The notes under the pieces were generated by a model, which did not search any database, was not told the origin of the DNA, and was given only the letters and a program-made list of their open reading frames with translations. This document shows, piece after piece, positions 1 to 8,341 of a stretch of DNA of 64,000 nt; the stretch's first letter is position 1; each line of letters starts with the position of its first letter. The position numbers and the translations under genes were made by a program. The stretch spans positions 1 through 64,000 of the forward strand of contig CACENO010000007.1 in the NCBI GenBank assembly GCA_902560875.1. The letters are read 5' to 3'. The stretch comes from an uncultured Prochlorococcus sp. GTDB taxonomy: Bacteria; Cyanobacteriota; Cyanobacteriia; PCC-6307; Cyanobiaceae.

Positions 1-367
1 TGTAGCAGAGAAGAAAGCTGCAGCTGAAAGGAAGTCTGCTGCTGAGAAGAAGGCTGCTGCTGAAAGGAAGGCTGCAGCAGATAAGAAGGCTGCAGCAGAG
101 AAGAAGGCTGCAGCTGAAAGGAAGGCTGCAGCAGAGAAGAAGGCTGCTGCAGATAAGAAGGCTGCTACTGCAAGAAGAGCTTCTGATCAGCTAAAAGCAC
201 AATCGATAAGTAAATCAAAATCAGTCTCGGAAGTGAAACGAGATAAAAGGACTCAATTATTCACTGTTTCTGTCTCTGTGAATACTGCAAAAATTGCAAC
301 TGTTGTTTCAATTGGCGTAATTGCATCAGCTGTCTTCGTTGCAGCTTTGGCTTTCATTGCAAGGTGA
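1..367 (+). CDS. Lys/Ala-rich repeat protein with C-terminal membrane anchor (5' truncated)
   Basis: The frame is open from base 2 to a TGA at 365-367; the start lies left of the window. The visible 121 residues begin with about nine tandem hexapeptides of the type A-E/D-K/R-K-A-A, predicted to form a long charged helix. A Ser/Lys-rich linker follows, then one hydrophobic segment of about 25 residues ending in Ala-Arg just before the stop. This looks like a tail-anchored or TolA-like rod protein whose repeat region lies outside the bilayer. I do not recognise the family, and Lys/Ala helices arise readily by convergence. A short gene at 1090-1224 has a similar membrane tail. Confidence 0.7.
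   Translation, partial: VAEKKAAAERKSAAEKKAAAERKAAADKKAAAEKKAAAERKAAAEKKAAADKKAATARRASDQLKAQSISKSKSVSEVKRDKRTQLFTVSVSVNTAKIATVVSIGVIASAVFVAALAFIAR
5..166 (+). repeat. 18-bp tandem coding repeat (about nine units)
   Basis: Nine consecutive 18-bp units each encode A-(E/D)-(K/R)-K-(A/S)-A. Units differ mainly at third positions and by E/D and K/R exchanges. The array begins at or before the window edge and degenerates after about base 166. It is a protein-level repeat, prone to slippage, and not a CRISPR. Confidence 0.85.
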
Positions 368-404
368 TTGTCTTTTATTAAGTGCACATCCCTTCAGTGC
401 TTGA

Positions 405-947
405 ATGTGTTGCAAACTTGAGGGACAGCCAGTGGTAAGGGAGAGAATTAAAGAATTGGTCGACTTTGTTACCACTGAGTCGCCATATCGGGATGCAAAT
501 AAGGGATGGTTGACTGATGATGTCTATATCCAATGGGGATCCTCTCCGGTTCAAGATTCCTCCAGAGGTGTTGAGTTTGCAAATATTTCTGTTCTTTGGA
601 AACCGATAAATCAAATTCTGCTCATCCTTTTTACTGTTCTTCTTCTGTCTGCACTCTTTGTATTTGTTGCTGTTTCTTGGTCTCATGGGAAATTTGAGAT
701 TCCTCTAAGCACTCCTAGTTCCACTTCTCAATTGGCTATTGATACAAGTGAGTTGCAAATTCAAACAAATTCAAGTTTGGAGGCCAAAGAAGAGATTGGA
801 GAACAGGCTGAAGGGCCAATTGCTACCCCAATTAGTTCTGAAATGGCCTCCTTAGAAATTCGTCCTGTTTCTACTCCTTCCCTGGACTCTGGTTTGGAAC
901 AGCAAGCATCTGGCACACTAAATATGTTGCAGCCCAAAGGCAGCTAA
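405..947 (+). CDS. Hypothetical single-pass membrane protein
   Basis: An open frame of 180 codons from ATG 405; a GTG at 432 is an alternative start. The product has a soluble N-terminus of about 65 residues containing Trp, one strongly hydrophobic segment around residues 68-92, and a Ser/Thr/Glu/Gln-rich C-terminal tail that looks disordered. I recognise no domain. It sits 37 bp downstream of the repeat protein and before the 44-residue membrane peptide at 1090, so three small membrane proteins are grouped here. It could be a cell-envelope component, but that rests on topology only. Confidence 0.55.
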   Translation: MCCKLEGQPVVRERIKELVDFVTTESPYRDANKGWLTDDVYIQWGSSPVQDSSRGVEFANISVLWKPINQILLILFTVLLLSALFVFVAVSWSHGKFEIPLSTPSSTSQLAIDTSELQIQTNSSLEAKEEIGEQAEGPIATPISSEMASLEIRPVSTPSLDSGLEQQASGTLNMLQPKGS

Positions 948-1089
948 ATGCCGCAAGAAGATCAATTTCGGCTTATTTGTGTAAAGGATTGCTGAATTTT
1001 TAGAAGAAATTCTGTTTGAAGACTGCTTCCTTGAAGTTTTTTGGTGATATGCGGTGCTTGAATAATGGTGTTTTTTTAAGGATCAAAAA

Positions 1090-1224
1090 GTGGCAGAAAA
1101 ACAAGGTAATGAGTTGGCAAGCATATCGGTCTATCTCAATACACCAATAGTGGCTGTATTACTGGGAGTTGGTTTTATTGTCGGATCTGTCTTGTTTGCA
1201 GGTGTCATGTTGCTCGCAAGATGA
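1090..1224 (+). CDS. 44-residue membrane peptide related to the repeat protein's tail
   Basis: A short GTG-started frame with an AAGGA Shine-Dalgarno-like run at about 1078-1082. It encodes a short polar N-terminus and one hydrophobic helix ending in Leu-Ala-Arg at the stop. It resembles the last 33 residues of the protein ending at 367: both have a Ser-Val-rich entry, an Asn-Thr before the helix, and a helix ending in an Arg stop. That suggests a shared anchor module. Function unknown. Confidence 0.5.
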   Translation: MAEKQGNELASISVYLNTPIVAVLLGVGFIVGSVLFAGVMLLAR

Positions 1225-1353
1225 TGTCTTGAAATCATTCTTGCGTCTTCTATTTCATTTGGAGTTTTGATCTACATAGCTGATATGTGGATTCCTTTTC
1301 AGTCTTAGATCTTCTTCCCCTTTGAAGCTTTTTTTCTCTAGACCTAAAAATTC

Positions 1354-2262
1354 TTAGGTTTCTAATCTTTGTATGTGAAGTTTATAGAGCTCTCTTGATA
1401 AAGCTGGTAGTAAGGATTTGTCTGCTGAGTTTTGCCTGCCTTGGCTAAATACAACCAAAAGCATTGGATTTCTTTGTGGTTGGCAAACCCATGCAGCATC
1501 GTGACGAGCTTGACTCATCCATCCAGCTTTGCTCCATAATCGAGTCCCTTTAGGTAACCCTTCTCCAAGGAACCCGTCTACCTGATTTTCAGGATCGGCT
1601 TGTCGTTGAGTTAAATCTATTGATCTTGCAAGCAAGGTTCTTAATCTTTTACATGCTGGGGGTGAGATCACGCTGTTAGTCATTATTGCTTCCAAAAAAC
1701 GAGCTGTCGCTGAGGTATTTATTGAATTTCGATTGATGTTGCCACCTTGATAAAAATCTTTTTCTCGGCCATATGGGCCTTCTCCCCAGGTTTTTTGGCA
1801 ACAATTGATTCCTTCCAATTCTTTCCAGTCAAAGCTTTTTAGCCATTCGTTAATGAGCAGTCGTTGGTTTTGCCAAGCATTCCATCTTTCTCCAAATAAT
1901 GAAGGACCACTTGTTGTACCAGTTAACACATCAACAATGAAACTAGTGGCATCATTGCTTGAATTTGAAAGCATATCTTTCATTGATCTTTGTAGCTCAG
2001 CTGAATCTTTGAGCATGTCCTTTTGCAGCCATGCTTCAATCGCTAATGCATAGATCAGTTTTACAACGCTTGCTGGATAGATAAGCTTTTGCTCTGACCA
2101 ACTAGTTCCTACTCCACTGCATGGCTCGGGGCTGGGTTGGTCATAACTAATCCAATTGATTGCGATGCTTTTGTGAAGTCCTGGACGACCTTCTTTGGCC
2201 AATTGATTCAGGAGACTGCCCAATTGGGCAGTCATTTTTGGATCAGATCGATAGAACGCCAT
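1354..2262 (-). CDS. Beta-lactamase-fold serine hydrolase (class A-like)
   Basis: A product of about 302 residues from the ATG at 2262. The reading frame stays open 47 codons further upstream, but that stretch overlaps the divergent NlpC gene and looks non-coding. Visible motifs fit the serine beta-lactamase/PBP fold: S-V-V-K (SxxK) at residues 65-68, S-N-D at 102-104 in the SDN position, and K-A-G at 245-247 in the KTG position. Such proteins in cyanobacteria are more likely cell-wall D,D-peptidases or esterases than drug-resistance enzymes. The 5' end faces an NlpC/P60 peptidase gene 20 bp away, consistent with a peptidoglycan role. No clear signal peptide follows from this start. Confidence 0.8.
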   Translation of the reverse strand: MAFYRSDPKMTAQLGSLLNQLAKEGRPGLHKSIAINWISYDQPSPEPCSGVGTSWSEQKLIYPASVVKLIYALAIEAWLQKDMLKDSAELQRSMKDMLSNSSNDATSFIVDVLTGTTSGPSLFGERWNAWQNQRLLINEWLKSFDWKELEGINCCQKTWGEGPYGREKDFYQGGNINRNSINTSATARFLEAIMTNSVISPPACKRLRTLLARSIDLTQRQADPENQVDGFLGEGLPKGTRLWSKAGWMSQARHDAAWVCQPQRNPMLLVVFSQGRQNSADKSLLPALSRELYKLHIQRLET

Positions 2263-2282
2263 AGCGCCCTCATGAATCAGAG

Positions 2283-3035
2283 ATGACCTTAGGAGCCCCA
2301 ATACAAATAGAAAAGATGCTTGCTGGAAGTTGTTGGCAATTGTGCTCTTCGGTGAATGGATATGTAGGGCCAAGATCCTCTGAGTTGGCCACACAGGCTG
2401 CAAGTGGAAGGCATTTTCAATTAATTAATGGCTTTCCTGACAAAACTGTGAGCTCCTATGCAAATTTAAGAATCGAAGTATCGCTTTTAGAAGACGGGTA
2501 TAGGTGTTGGTTTGATTTGGTCGAGATTTTTGATAATGCGTTTTGCGGTGAGCCTTGGAGCCCAATATTGCTAAACCAAGTTGAGATTCAACAACGCATT
2601 CCAGACGTTCTTTGTTGGCTGGGTAAAGCTGCGCTGCTTCCAAATCAATACCTTTGGGGAGGGACTTTAGGACCTAATTTTGATTGCTCCGGGTTGGTTC
2701 AGTCAGCATTTGCGAGTCAGGACATTTGGTTACCTCGTGATGCGTATCAGCAAGAAAAATTTTGCCAAAAGATCGATATATCTATTGAAAATCTTGGAAT
2801 TTTGAAGCCAGGTGATCTTTTATTTTTTGGCAGTGTTGAAAAATGTACTCATGTAGGAATTTGCTATATGGATGGCAGCTTTTGTCATTGTTCTGGGATT
2901 GAACATGGACATAATGGGATTGGATTTGATCGCCTGGAGATTTTCGATAGATCTTCAGTTGCTTGCCATTATCTATCACAACTTCGTGGTGCTGGGCGTG
3001 TCATTCGTTGTCATGATGGGCTTACGCTCCCTTAA
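2283..3035 (+). CDS. NlpC/P60 family cell-wall peptidase
   Basis: A 250-residue protein. The N-terminal 85 residues resemble the SH3-like domain of cyanobacterial NlpC proteins (Gly-x-Cys-Trp-x-Leu near 15-20, then a T-Q-A-A-S-G-R motif). The C-terminal catalytic domain has D-C-S-G-L at 134-138 (nucleophile C135), H190 in T-H-V-G, and H202 as probable third residue. The family cleaves gamma-D-Glu-diaminopimelate bonds in peptidoglycan stem peptides. ATG 2283 is used; the in-frame ATG at 2316 would start just before the conserved region and widen the very tight divergent spacing. No export signal is visible. Confidence 0.88.
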   Translation: MTLGAPIQIEKMLAGSCWQLCSSVNGYVGPRSSELATQAASGRHFQLINGFPDKTVSSYANLRIEVSLLEDGYRCWFDLVEIFDNAFCGEPWSPILLNQVEIQQRIPDVLCWLGKAALLPNQYLWGGTLGPNFDCSGLVQSAFASQDIWLPRDAYQQEKFCQKIDISIENLGILKPGDLLFFGSVEKCTHVGICYMDGSFCHCSGIEHGHNGIGFDRLEIFDRSSVACHYLSQLRGAGRVIRCHDGLTLP

Positions 3036-3077
3036 GGTTATATCTGATTGAACTCATCTTTAGAATCCATTAATGGG

Positions 3078-4049
3078 ATGACCACCCCCATAGCTATTTC
3101 CGTAGTTGTTCCGGTATATAACGAAGAAGACAGTCTGTCTGAGCTGGTAGAGCAGTTGTTAGCTGCAATGCGCCCTACTGGAGAATCTTTCGAGTTGGTT
3201 TTAGTGAATGATGGTTCTGTTGATAGGACTGCAGAAGTTTTGTCTCGGCTCAGTGCAGACGTTCCAGAACTTGTATGTATTTTGTTGCGAAAAAACTATG
3301 GGCAAACTGCTGCTATGGCAGCTGGCTTTGATATTTCATCTGGGGAGGTAGTGGTTAGTCTTGATGGGGACTTGCAAAATGATCCAGCTGATATTCCTGC
3401 ACTAGTAGCGAAATTGAGAGAAGGATTCGATTTAGTAAGTGGTTGGCGTTATCAAAGACAGGATGCCGCTCTTAGAAGAAAATTACCTTCAAAAGTTGCT
3501 AATCGATTGATTGGACGTGTTACAGGAGTTCGACTTCATGATTATGGTTGTTCTTTAAAGGCCTACAGGAGAGAAGTTTTATCAGATATGCGTCTATATG
3601 GCGAACTGCATAGATTTTTACCTGTTTTAGCCAATATTGAAGGTGCAAGAATCACTGAGGTAAAGGTTAATCATCGAGCAAGACAGTATGGGAATAGTAA
3701 ATATGGAATAGATAGAACTTATAGGGTTCTGATGGATTTGCTCACTGTCTGGTTTATGAATCGGTTTTTAACAAGGCCTATGTATATATTTGGCTTTGGA
3801 GGGATTGTTGCAATTGTGGGAAGTTTACTAGTTAGTGCATATTTATTAACTTTAAAAATATTTGGAGAAGATATTGGCAATAGACCACTTCTAATATTTG
3901 CATTGGTACTGGGAATATCAGGGGTACAGCTTTTTTGTTTTGGTCTTCTGGGGGAACTTCAGATTCGCACCTATCATGAAAGTCAAGGGCGACCTATTTA
4001 TCGCATAAGGGCAACATTACGAGGCGGCCGCAATCTACTGAGTTCTTGA
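3078..4049 (+). CDS. Family 2 glycosyltransferase, polyprenyl-phosphate type
   Basis: About 323 residues from ATG 3078; an in-frame TTG at 3048 is less likely because the family fold begins right at this Met. The GT-A domain shows V-V-P-V-Y-N-E near residues 10-16, N-D-G-S at 44-47, and D-G-D-L-Q-N-D-P at 96-103 (metal and nucleotide-sugar binding). Two hydrophobic segments in the last 100 residues follow an R-x-Y-G-x-S-K-Y motif. This is the DPM1/GtrB-like architecture, which transfers a sugar to a lipid phosphate at the cytoplasmic membrane. Donor and acceptor cannot be told. The 3' end overlaps the convergent HEAT gene by 52 bp. Confidence 0.9.
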   Translation: MTTPIAISVVVPVYNEEDSLSELVEQLLAAMRPTGESFELVLVNDGSVDRTAEVLSRLSADVPELVCILLRKNYGQTAAMAAGFDISSGEVVVSLDGDLQNDPADIPALVAKLREGFDLVSGWRYQRQDAALRRKLPSKVANRLIGRVTGVRLHDYGCSLKAYRREVLSDMRLYGELHRFLPVLANIEGARITEVKVNHRARQYGNSKYGIDRTYRVLMDLLTVWFMNRFLTRPMYIFGFGGIVAIVGSLLVSAYLLTLKIFGEDIGNRPLLIFALVLGISGVQLFCFGLLGELQIRTYHESQGRPIYRIRATLRGGRNLLSS

Positions 4050-4489
4050 TTCAATAAAGAAGCCTTCTTCCCTGAGATACGATGCTTTTGGATTGCTCTT
4101 GCTGCCTCAATAACAACTCTAGGATCTGAATCTTTAAGTCCTCTCCTCAGCATGGGTAAAGCTCGTTTGTGACCCCATGCCCCTGCAAGTTTGATTGCTT
4201 CAAGACGTTCATCTGGGCTGCCTGAAATTAATTGTTGAAGTCTTTTTATTAGGACTAAACGCTCTTTTGAGTTTTTGGGAAGTTGCCATGTAATTGATGG
4301 GTTTGGTCTGTTCTCTTTGACGGATCGTCGCTCATATCTTTGAACTAGGGATATTTGATTAGCGCTATTAAGACTTTTTCCCAAAAATCCATCCTGATTT
4401 GCTTGTAATCGTTTTAGGGGATTCCTGCCAATCCCCCATAGAACTAGGGCAAGGGACAGTCCAAGAGCGCTTGCAAGAATTTGGTTCAT
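3998..4489 (-). CDS. Small HEAT-repeat protein with N-terminal membrane segment
   Basis: 163 residues from ATG 4489; an in-frame TTG lies two codons upstream. The first 20 residues are hydrophobic (signal anchor). A basic, disordered linker follows, and residues 85-145 contain HEAT/PBS-lyase-type helices with repeated E-A-I-K-L-A and A-L-P-M-L-R-x-G-L-K-D motifs. HEAT proteins act as scaffolds; no enzymatic motif is seen. It lies between a glycosyltransferase and psaI, and its last 52 bp are antisense to the glycosyltransferase end. Confidence 0.75.
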   Translation of the reverse strand: MNQILASALGLSLALVLWGIGRNPLKRLQANQDGFLGKSLNSANQISLVQRYERRSVKENRPNPSITWQLPKNSKERLVLIKRLQQLISGSPDERLEAIKLAGAWGHKRALPMLRRGLKDSDPRVVIEAARAIQKHRISGKKASLLNQELSRLRPPRNVALMR

Positions 4490-4632
4490 AGACAAAGGTT
4501 AGAGCTGATCAAGAGCAAGATCAATGTTTAATGCGCTGACAAAGGATTGAACTTTTATGTCACCAATGGCCTCTAAATAGGTACACCCCTAAGGGAATCT
4601 ATACAGTATCTATGGATCTTTTGGCAATTGGT

Positions 4633-4749
4633 ATGTCTAGTGAGTTTGCTGCCGCGTGGCTACCCTCAGTTTTTGTCCCTCTGATTGGCCTAGCGCTACC
4701 CGCATGTTTCATTGTGCTGATTGGGCGCCATATCACTGCAACCGACTGA
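4633..4749 (+). CDS. psaI: Photosystem I reaction center subunit VIII (PsaI)
   Basis: 38 residues from ATG 4633, exactly the usual PsaI length. One transmembrane helix follows a W-L-P-S-V-F-V-P-L motif that matches the conserved Leu-Pro-x-x-x-x-Pro-Leu of the family. An in-frame ATG at 4612 would add seven residues and is possible. PsaI is an intrinsic PSI subunit that supports PsaL binding and trimer formation. The gene lies 44 bp upstream of psaL and probably shares its transcript. The promoter should lie between 4490 and 4632, where a TATACAGT-like box is seen near 4600. Confidence 0.9.
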   Translation: MSSEFAAAWLPSVFVPLIGLALPACFIVLIGRHITATD

Positions 4750-4793
4750 AAGGCTGCTTTCTTTATTCAAGCAAACCCAGCTCTTGTTCCTAA

Positions 4794-5393
4794 ATGACTG
4801 ATTTTCAAGACCCATTCTTAAAGTCCAACCAACCTGTCAAATTCAATCAAAAATATATAGATGACAGTGTTCGGTCAACTGATATAGGGATAGCAGATCA
4901 GTGGGCTGTGAATCCCGCTGGCGATCCAGCTGGGGCTGATTTGGCCACTCCAGTTAATAGTGGTTATTTCACTAAGGCTTGGCTAAACAATCTTCCCTTC
5001 TACCGTCCAGGCTTGTCTCCAAATTTTCGCGGCTTAGAAGTAGGCGCAATCTTTGGATATTTCCTGTTTGGTCCTTTTGCAATTACTGGACCATTTCGTA
5101 ATAGCGATTTCGCTTTAACTGCAGGCTTGCTTAGTGCTGTAGGGGCTGTACATATTCTTACAGCTCTTTTGGTTCTATACAACGCTCCTGGTAAAGCTCC
5201 GAACGCTCAACCAGCGGATGCAACAATTAATAACCCTCCTGCTGACTTGTTTACTAAAGTTGGCTGGGCAGACTTCACAAGTGGTTTTTGGCTTGGTGGT
5301 TGTGGCGGAGCGGTTTTTGCTTGGTTGTTATGTGGAACTTTGCATGTAGATACGTTAATGAAGCAGGGAGCTTTCTTCCCATGGGTAGGTTAA
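4794..5393 (+). CDS. psaL: Photosystem I reaction center subunit XI (PsaL)
   Basis: 199 residues, typical for Prochlorococcus PsaL. The N-terminus contains the stromal V-N-P-A-G-D-P-x-x-G-x-L-x-T-P-V-N motif, followed by a Leu-Pro-x-Y-R-x-G-L-S-P-x-x-R-G-L-E motif and about three hydrophobic helices. PsaL forms the trimerisation domain of PSI and binds carotenoids and chlorophyll. It follows psaI closely and is followed by a strong terminator hairpin at 5435-5479. Confidence 0.97.
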   Translation: MTDFQDPFLKSNQPVKFNQKYIDDSVRSTDIGIADQWAVNPAGDPAGADLATPVNSGYFTKAWLNNLPFYRPGLSPNFRGLEVGAIFGYFLFGPFAITGPFRNSDFALTAGLLSAVGAVHILTALLVLYNAPGKAPNAQPADATINNPPADLFTKVGWADFTSGFWLGGCGGAVFAWLLCGTLHVDTLMKQGAFFPWVG

Positions 5394-5434
5394 TTTTTAT
5401 TCCTTTAAATTTTCCCCTCATAAAAGATTAGGTT

Positions 5435-5479
5435 AAAAAGATGTCCTAAGGTAGTATTACTGCCTTAGGACATCTTTTT
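5435..5479 (+). terminator. Rho-independent terminator of psaI-psaL
   Basis: A perfect 17-bp inverted repeat (5435-5451 with 5463-5479), 11-nt loop, with A5 on the left arm and T5 on the right. The T-run follows the GC-containing part of the stem in the forward direction. Its symmetry means it could also work on the reverse strand. Confidence 0.93.
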
Positions 5480-5540
5480 AAGTATCACTTCTTGGTTAGA
5501 AATTTTTCTATGTTGTATTAGATGATTTCCTCAGTTAAAG

Positions 5541-5744
5541 ATGAATTATGAAAATATGACTATTCATGGCGAACTAATTAGTCAGCTTTATAAAAGTTTT
5601 TCAAATATTAGCCACCCATTAGAAGGAACTTTTTATTTGTTTTTGCTAGCAGTTTTTTTTCGGTGGATATGGCCCTTAACATGGAATAATTTCTTGAGAA
5701 GGATCTCCGCTAGTATTCAAAAAGATGAAGGTCCTAAAGGTTAG
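5541..5744 (+). CDS. Small hypothetical membrane-associated protein
   Basis: 67 codons from ATG 5541 after the psaL terminator. The middle contains an aromatic hydrophobic segment (roughly residues 27-45, rich in Phe/Leu/Trp), followed by a basic stretch and a Lys/Glu/Gly tail. That composition suits a small membrane or membrane-surface protein. No family is recognised and the Shine-Dalgarno signal is weak. Confidence 0.45.
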   Translation: MNYENMTIHGELISQLYKSFSNISHPLEGTFYLFLLAVFFRWIWPLTWNNFLRRISASIQKDEGPKG

Positions 5745-6033
5745 ATTCCCTAAAATTTTCATTGAATTTAAGAAGCAGTTTTTTGCGTATTAGATAGAAA
5801 TTTTGAGTGAGGTTCAATTGAAATTTCATTTATTTTGCTAAATCTAAGTAAGCATTTCTTTGATTGGTTAATCTGAATAGTTTTTCCTAGATTCGGAAAA
5901 TTTATTTTGACACGATTAATTTATTTTCATAATTTAGTGAATCATTTTCTTTTGTATTTGAATATTGCCTTTCATTTATGAGATTGGTTGTATTGTGCAT
6001 TCATTATTTCAGTATTAATAGTTTCCAAAAGAA
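5745..6033. other. AT-rich intergenic region, no gene seen
   Basis: Very AT-rich DNA between the 67-codon ORF and the psaB terminator. I see no tRNA, no convincing ORF and no strong hairpin. Confidence 0.7.
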
Positions 6034-6062
6034 AACCCCGCCAGTGAATGACTGACGGGGTT
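6034..6062 (-). terminator. Terminator of the psaA-psaB operon
   Basis: Inverted repeat of 12-bp arms (6034-6045 and 6051-6062) with one mismatch and a 5-nt loop, starting 28 bp past the psaB stop. On the reverse strand the GC-rich stem is followed by a T-rich tail. Confidence 0.9.
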
Positions 6063-6090
6063 ATTACCTCTCGTTATGACCTTTGAAGAT

Positions 6091-8319
6091 CTATCCGAAC
6101 TTGCCTGCAGTTGAACCGATAACAAACGCTGCGTAAGTCACCGCTGTACCAACAACAAAGTGGGTAACACCAACTAGACGTGCTTGAACGATGGATAAAG
6201 CCACTGGCTTATCTCGCCATCCAACAAGGTTGGCAATTGGTGTGCGCTCGTGAGCCCAAACAAGTGTCTCGATGAGTTCTTGCCAGTAACCTCTCCAAGA
6301 GATCAAGAACATGAATCCTGTGGCCCAAATTAAGTGACCAAAAAGGAACATCCATGCCCAAACTGAAAGCTCATTGACACCAAATGGATTGTATCCATTA
6401 ATTAGCTGAGAGCTGTTAAGCCACAGATAATCTCTGAACCAACCCATAAGGTATGTTCCTGACTCATTGAATTGCGCGACGTTGCCTTGCCAGATAGCAA
6501 GGTGCTTCCAATGCCAGTAGAACTGAACCCAAGCAATTGTGTTGACTGCCCAGAAGAGTGCCATATATGTGGCATCCCAGGCTGAAGAGTCACAGGTGCC
6601 TCCCCGTCCAGGACCATCGCATGGGAAAGAATAGCCAAAGTCCTTTTTATCAGGAATCAGCTTTGTTCCTCTTGCATCCAAAGCACCTTTAATGAGGATA
6701 AGGGCTGTTGTATGGACACCTAAGGCAATTCCGTGATGGACCAAGAAGTCAGCTGGTCCTATTGGAAGGAAGTTACTCGTTGCGTCAGACGCATTGATCA
6801 TGTCCATCCAATAGTGATTCCCAGGTATTTGCTGAGATGCAATGGTGGCTGCACTATTTGCATTTGCTAGCAGTGCATCTATGCCATAAATTGTTTTTCC
6901 ACTAAATGCCTGAAGTGCTTGAGCAAAAACTGGTTCGATCAGAATTTGCTTTTCAGGAGTACCAAAAGCAATACAAACGTCGTTGTGAACATACAGCCCC
7001 AGAGTATGGAATCCGAGGAGCATGCAAACCCAACTGAGATGACTGATTAGTGCTTCTTTTGTTCCTAATACTCGGGCAAGAACATTACCCTTGTTTAGTT
7101 CAGGATCGTAGTCACGGACAAAGAAAATTGCACCATGAGAGAAGGCACCGCACATCAGCAATACTGCTATGTATTGGTGGTGTGTATAAAGAGCTGCTTG
7201 CGTTGTGTAATCCCTTGCTATGTAGGCATAGGAAGGTAAAGCACCCATATGATGGGCAACCAAACTGCAAACAGTTCCAAGACAAGCAAGTGCTAATCCG
7301 AGTTGGAAGTGCAGTGAATTGTTGACGGTCTCGTAGATCCCATTGTGACTAATGCCGAAATGTCCTTTATGAGGGTCATTTGGATGGGAAGTGTTATGAC
7401 CTTCTGTGATCTCCTTCAATGTATGACCAATACCGAAAGTATTTCGGTACATATGACCACCAATAATCATCACAACACCTAGTGCTAGATGATGATGGGC
7501 AATGTCAGTCAGCCAAAGAGACTCTGTGCCTGGATGTAATCCACCCATGAAGGTGTAGATAGCTGTTCCTGCTCCTTGTGATGTACCAAATACATGTTCC
7601 AAGGAGTCTGGATTCTGGGCATATGCGCCCCAGTTACCTGTAAAGAATGGTGCTAAACCAGCTGGGTGAGGAAGAACTGTTAACCAGTTGTCCCAACCAA
7701 CGTGTTGACCACGTGATTCTGGGATAGCAACGTGAACTAGATGAGCATTCCAAGCAATATTGCTGAAACCAAATAGAACAGCAATGTGATGGTTTAGTTG
7801 AGCCTCAGCATTTTTGAACCATGCCAAAGATGGACGGAACTTTGGCTGAAGGTGCAACCAACCTGCAAAGAGTAGCCAGCAAACCAAGATGTTGATAAAA
7901 ATCGCACCTTGGAAAAGCTGCTCGTTTGTTCTCATTCCAATTGTGTACCACCAGTGATACAAACCGGAATAAGCAATATTGACTGGTCCACTAGCACCAG
8001 CTTGGGTCATTGCATCAGTAATGCCTTGACCAAAATGAGGATCCCAGATTGCGTGAGCAATGGGTCGAATATGCAGAGGATCAGTGACCCACTGTTCAAA
8101 GTTGCCTTGCCAGGCGATATGGAACAGGTTCCCAGCAACCCAAAGGCCAATGATTGCAAGATGACCGAAATGTGTGGCGAAGATCTTTTGGTAAAGAGCT
8201 TCTTCGGTCATGCCATCGTGGCTCTCAAAATCGTGAGCCGTGGCTATGCCGTACCAAATACGGCGGGTTGTGGGGTCCTGTGCCAGACCCTGACTAAACG
8301 AAGGAAATTTCGTTGCCAT
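6091..8319 (-). CDS. psaB: Photosystem I P700 chlorophyll a apoprotein A2 (PsaB)
   Basis: 742 residues, full length. It starts with the classic [10 protein letters not shown] and carries the [12 protein letters not shown] motif near residue 570, which supplies two cysteines to the FX 4Fe-4S cluster shared with PsaA. Many His residues lie in about eleven helices and bind chlorophyll. PsaB forms the PSI core heterodimer with PsaA and carries part of P700. The gene follows psaA with a 22-bp gap and ends at a terminator. Confidence 0.99.
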   Translation of the reverse strand: MATKFPSFSQGLAQDPTTRRIWYGIATAHDFESHDGMTEEALYQKIFATHFGHLAIIGLWVAGNLFHIAWQGNFEQWVTDPLHIRPIAHAIWDPHFGQGITDAMTQAGASGPVNIAYSGLYHWWYTIGMRTNEQLFQGAIFINILVCWLLFAGWLHLQPKFRPSLAWFKNAEAQLNHHIAVLFGFSNIAWNAHLVHVAIPESRGQHVGWDNWLTVLPHPAGLAPFFTGNWGAYAQNPDSLEHVFGTSQGAGTAIYTFMGGLHPGTESLWLTDIAHHHLALGVVMIIGGHMYRNTFGIGHTLKEITEGHNTSHPNDPHKGHFGISHNGIYETVNNSLHFQLGLALACLGTVCSLVAHHMGALPSYAYIARDYTTQAALYTHHQYIAVLLMCGAFSHGAIFFVRDYDPELNKGNVLARVLGTKEALISHLSWVCMLLGFHTLGLYVHNDVCIAFGTPEKQILIEPVFAQALQAFSGKTIYGIDALLANANSAATIASQQIPGNHYWMDMINASDATSNFLPIGPADFLVHHGIALGVHTTALILIKGALDARGTKLIPDKKDFGYSFPCDGPGRGGTCDSSAWDATYMALFWAVNTIAWVQFYWHWKHLAIWQGNVAQFNESGTYLMGWFRDYLWLNSSQLINGYNPFGVNELSVWAWMFLFGHLIWATGFMFLISWRGYWQELIETLVWAHERTPIANLVGWRDKPVALSIVQARLVGVTHFVVGTAVTYAAFVIGSTAGKFG

Positions 8320-8341
8320 TTGGGGATAAGGTCAGGAGAGG

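Noticed and set aside
5-166. 18-bp direct repeats as a CRISPR array
   Set aside because: The repeats are contiguous without spacers and keep a protein reading frame; they encode an Ala/Lys/Glu helix.
1354-2262. Antibiotic-resistance beta-lactamase
   Set aside because: The fold motifs fit, but a core-genome location beside a cell-wall peptidase and the altered SDN/KTG motifs favour a housekeeping hydrolase.
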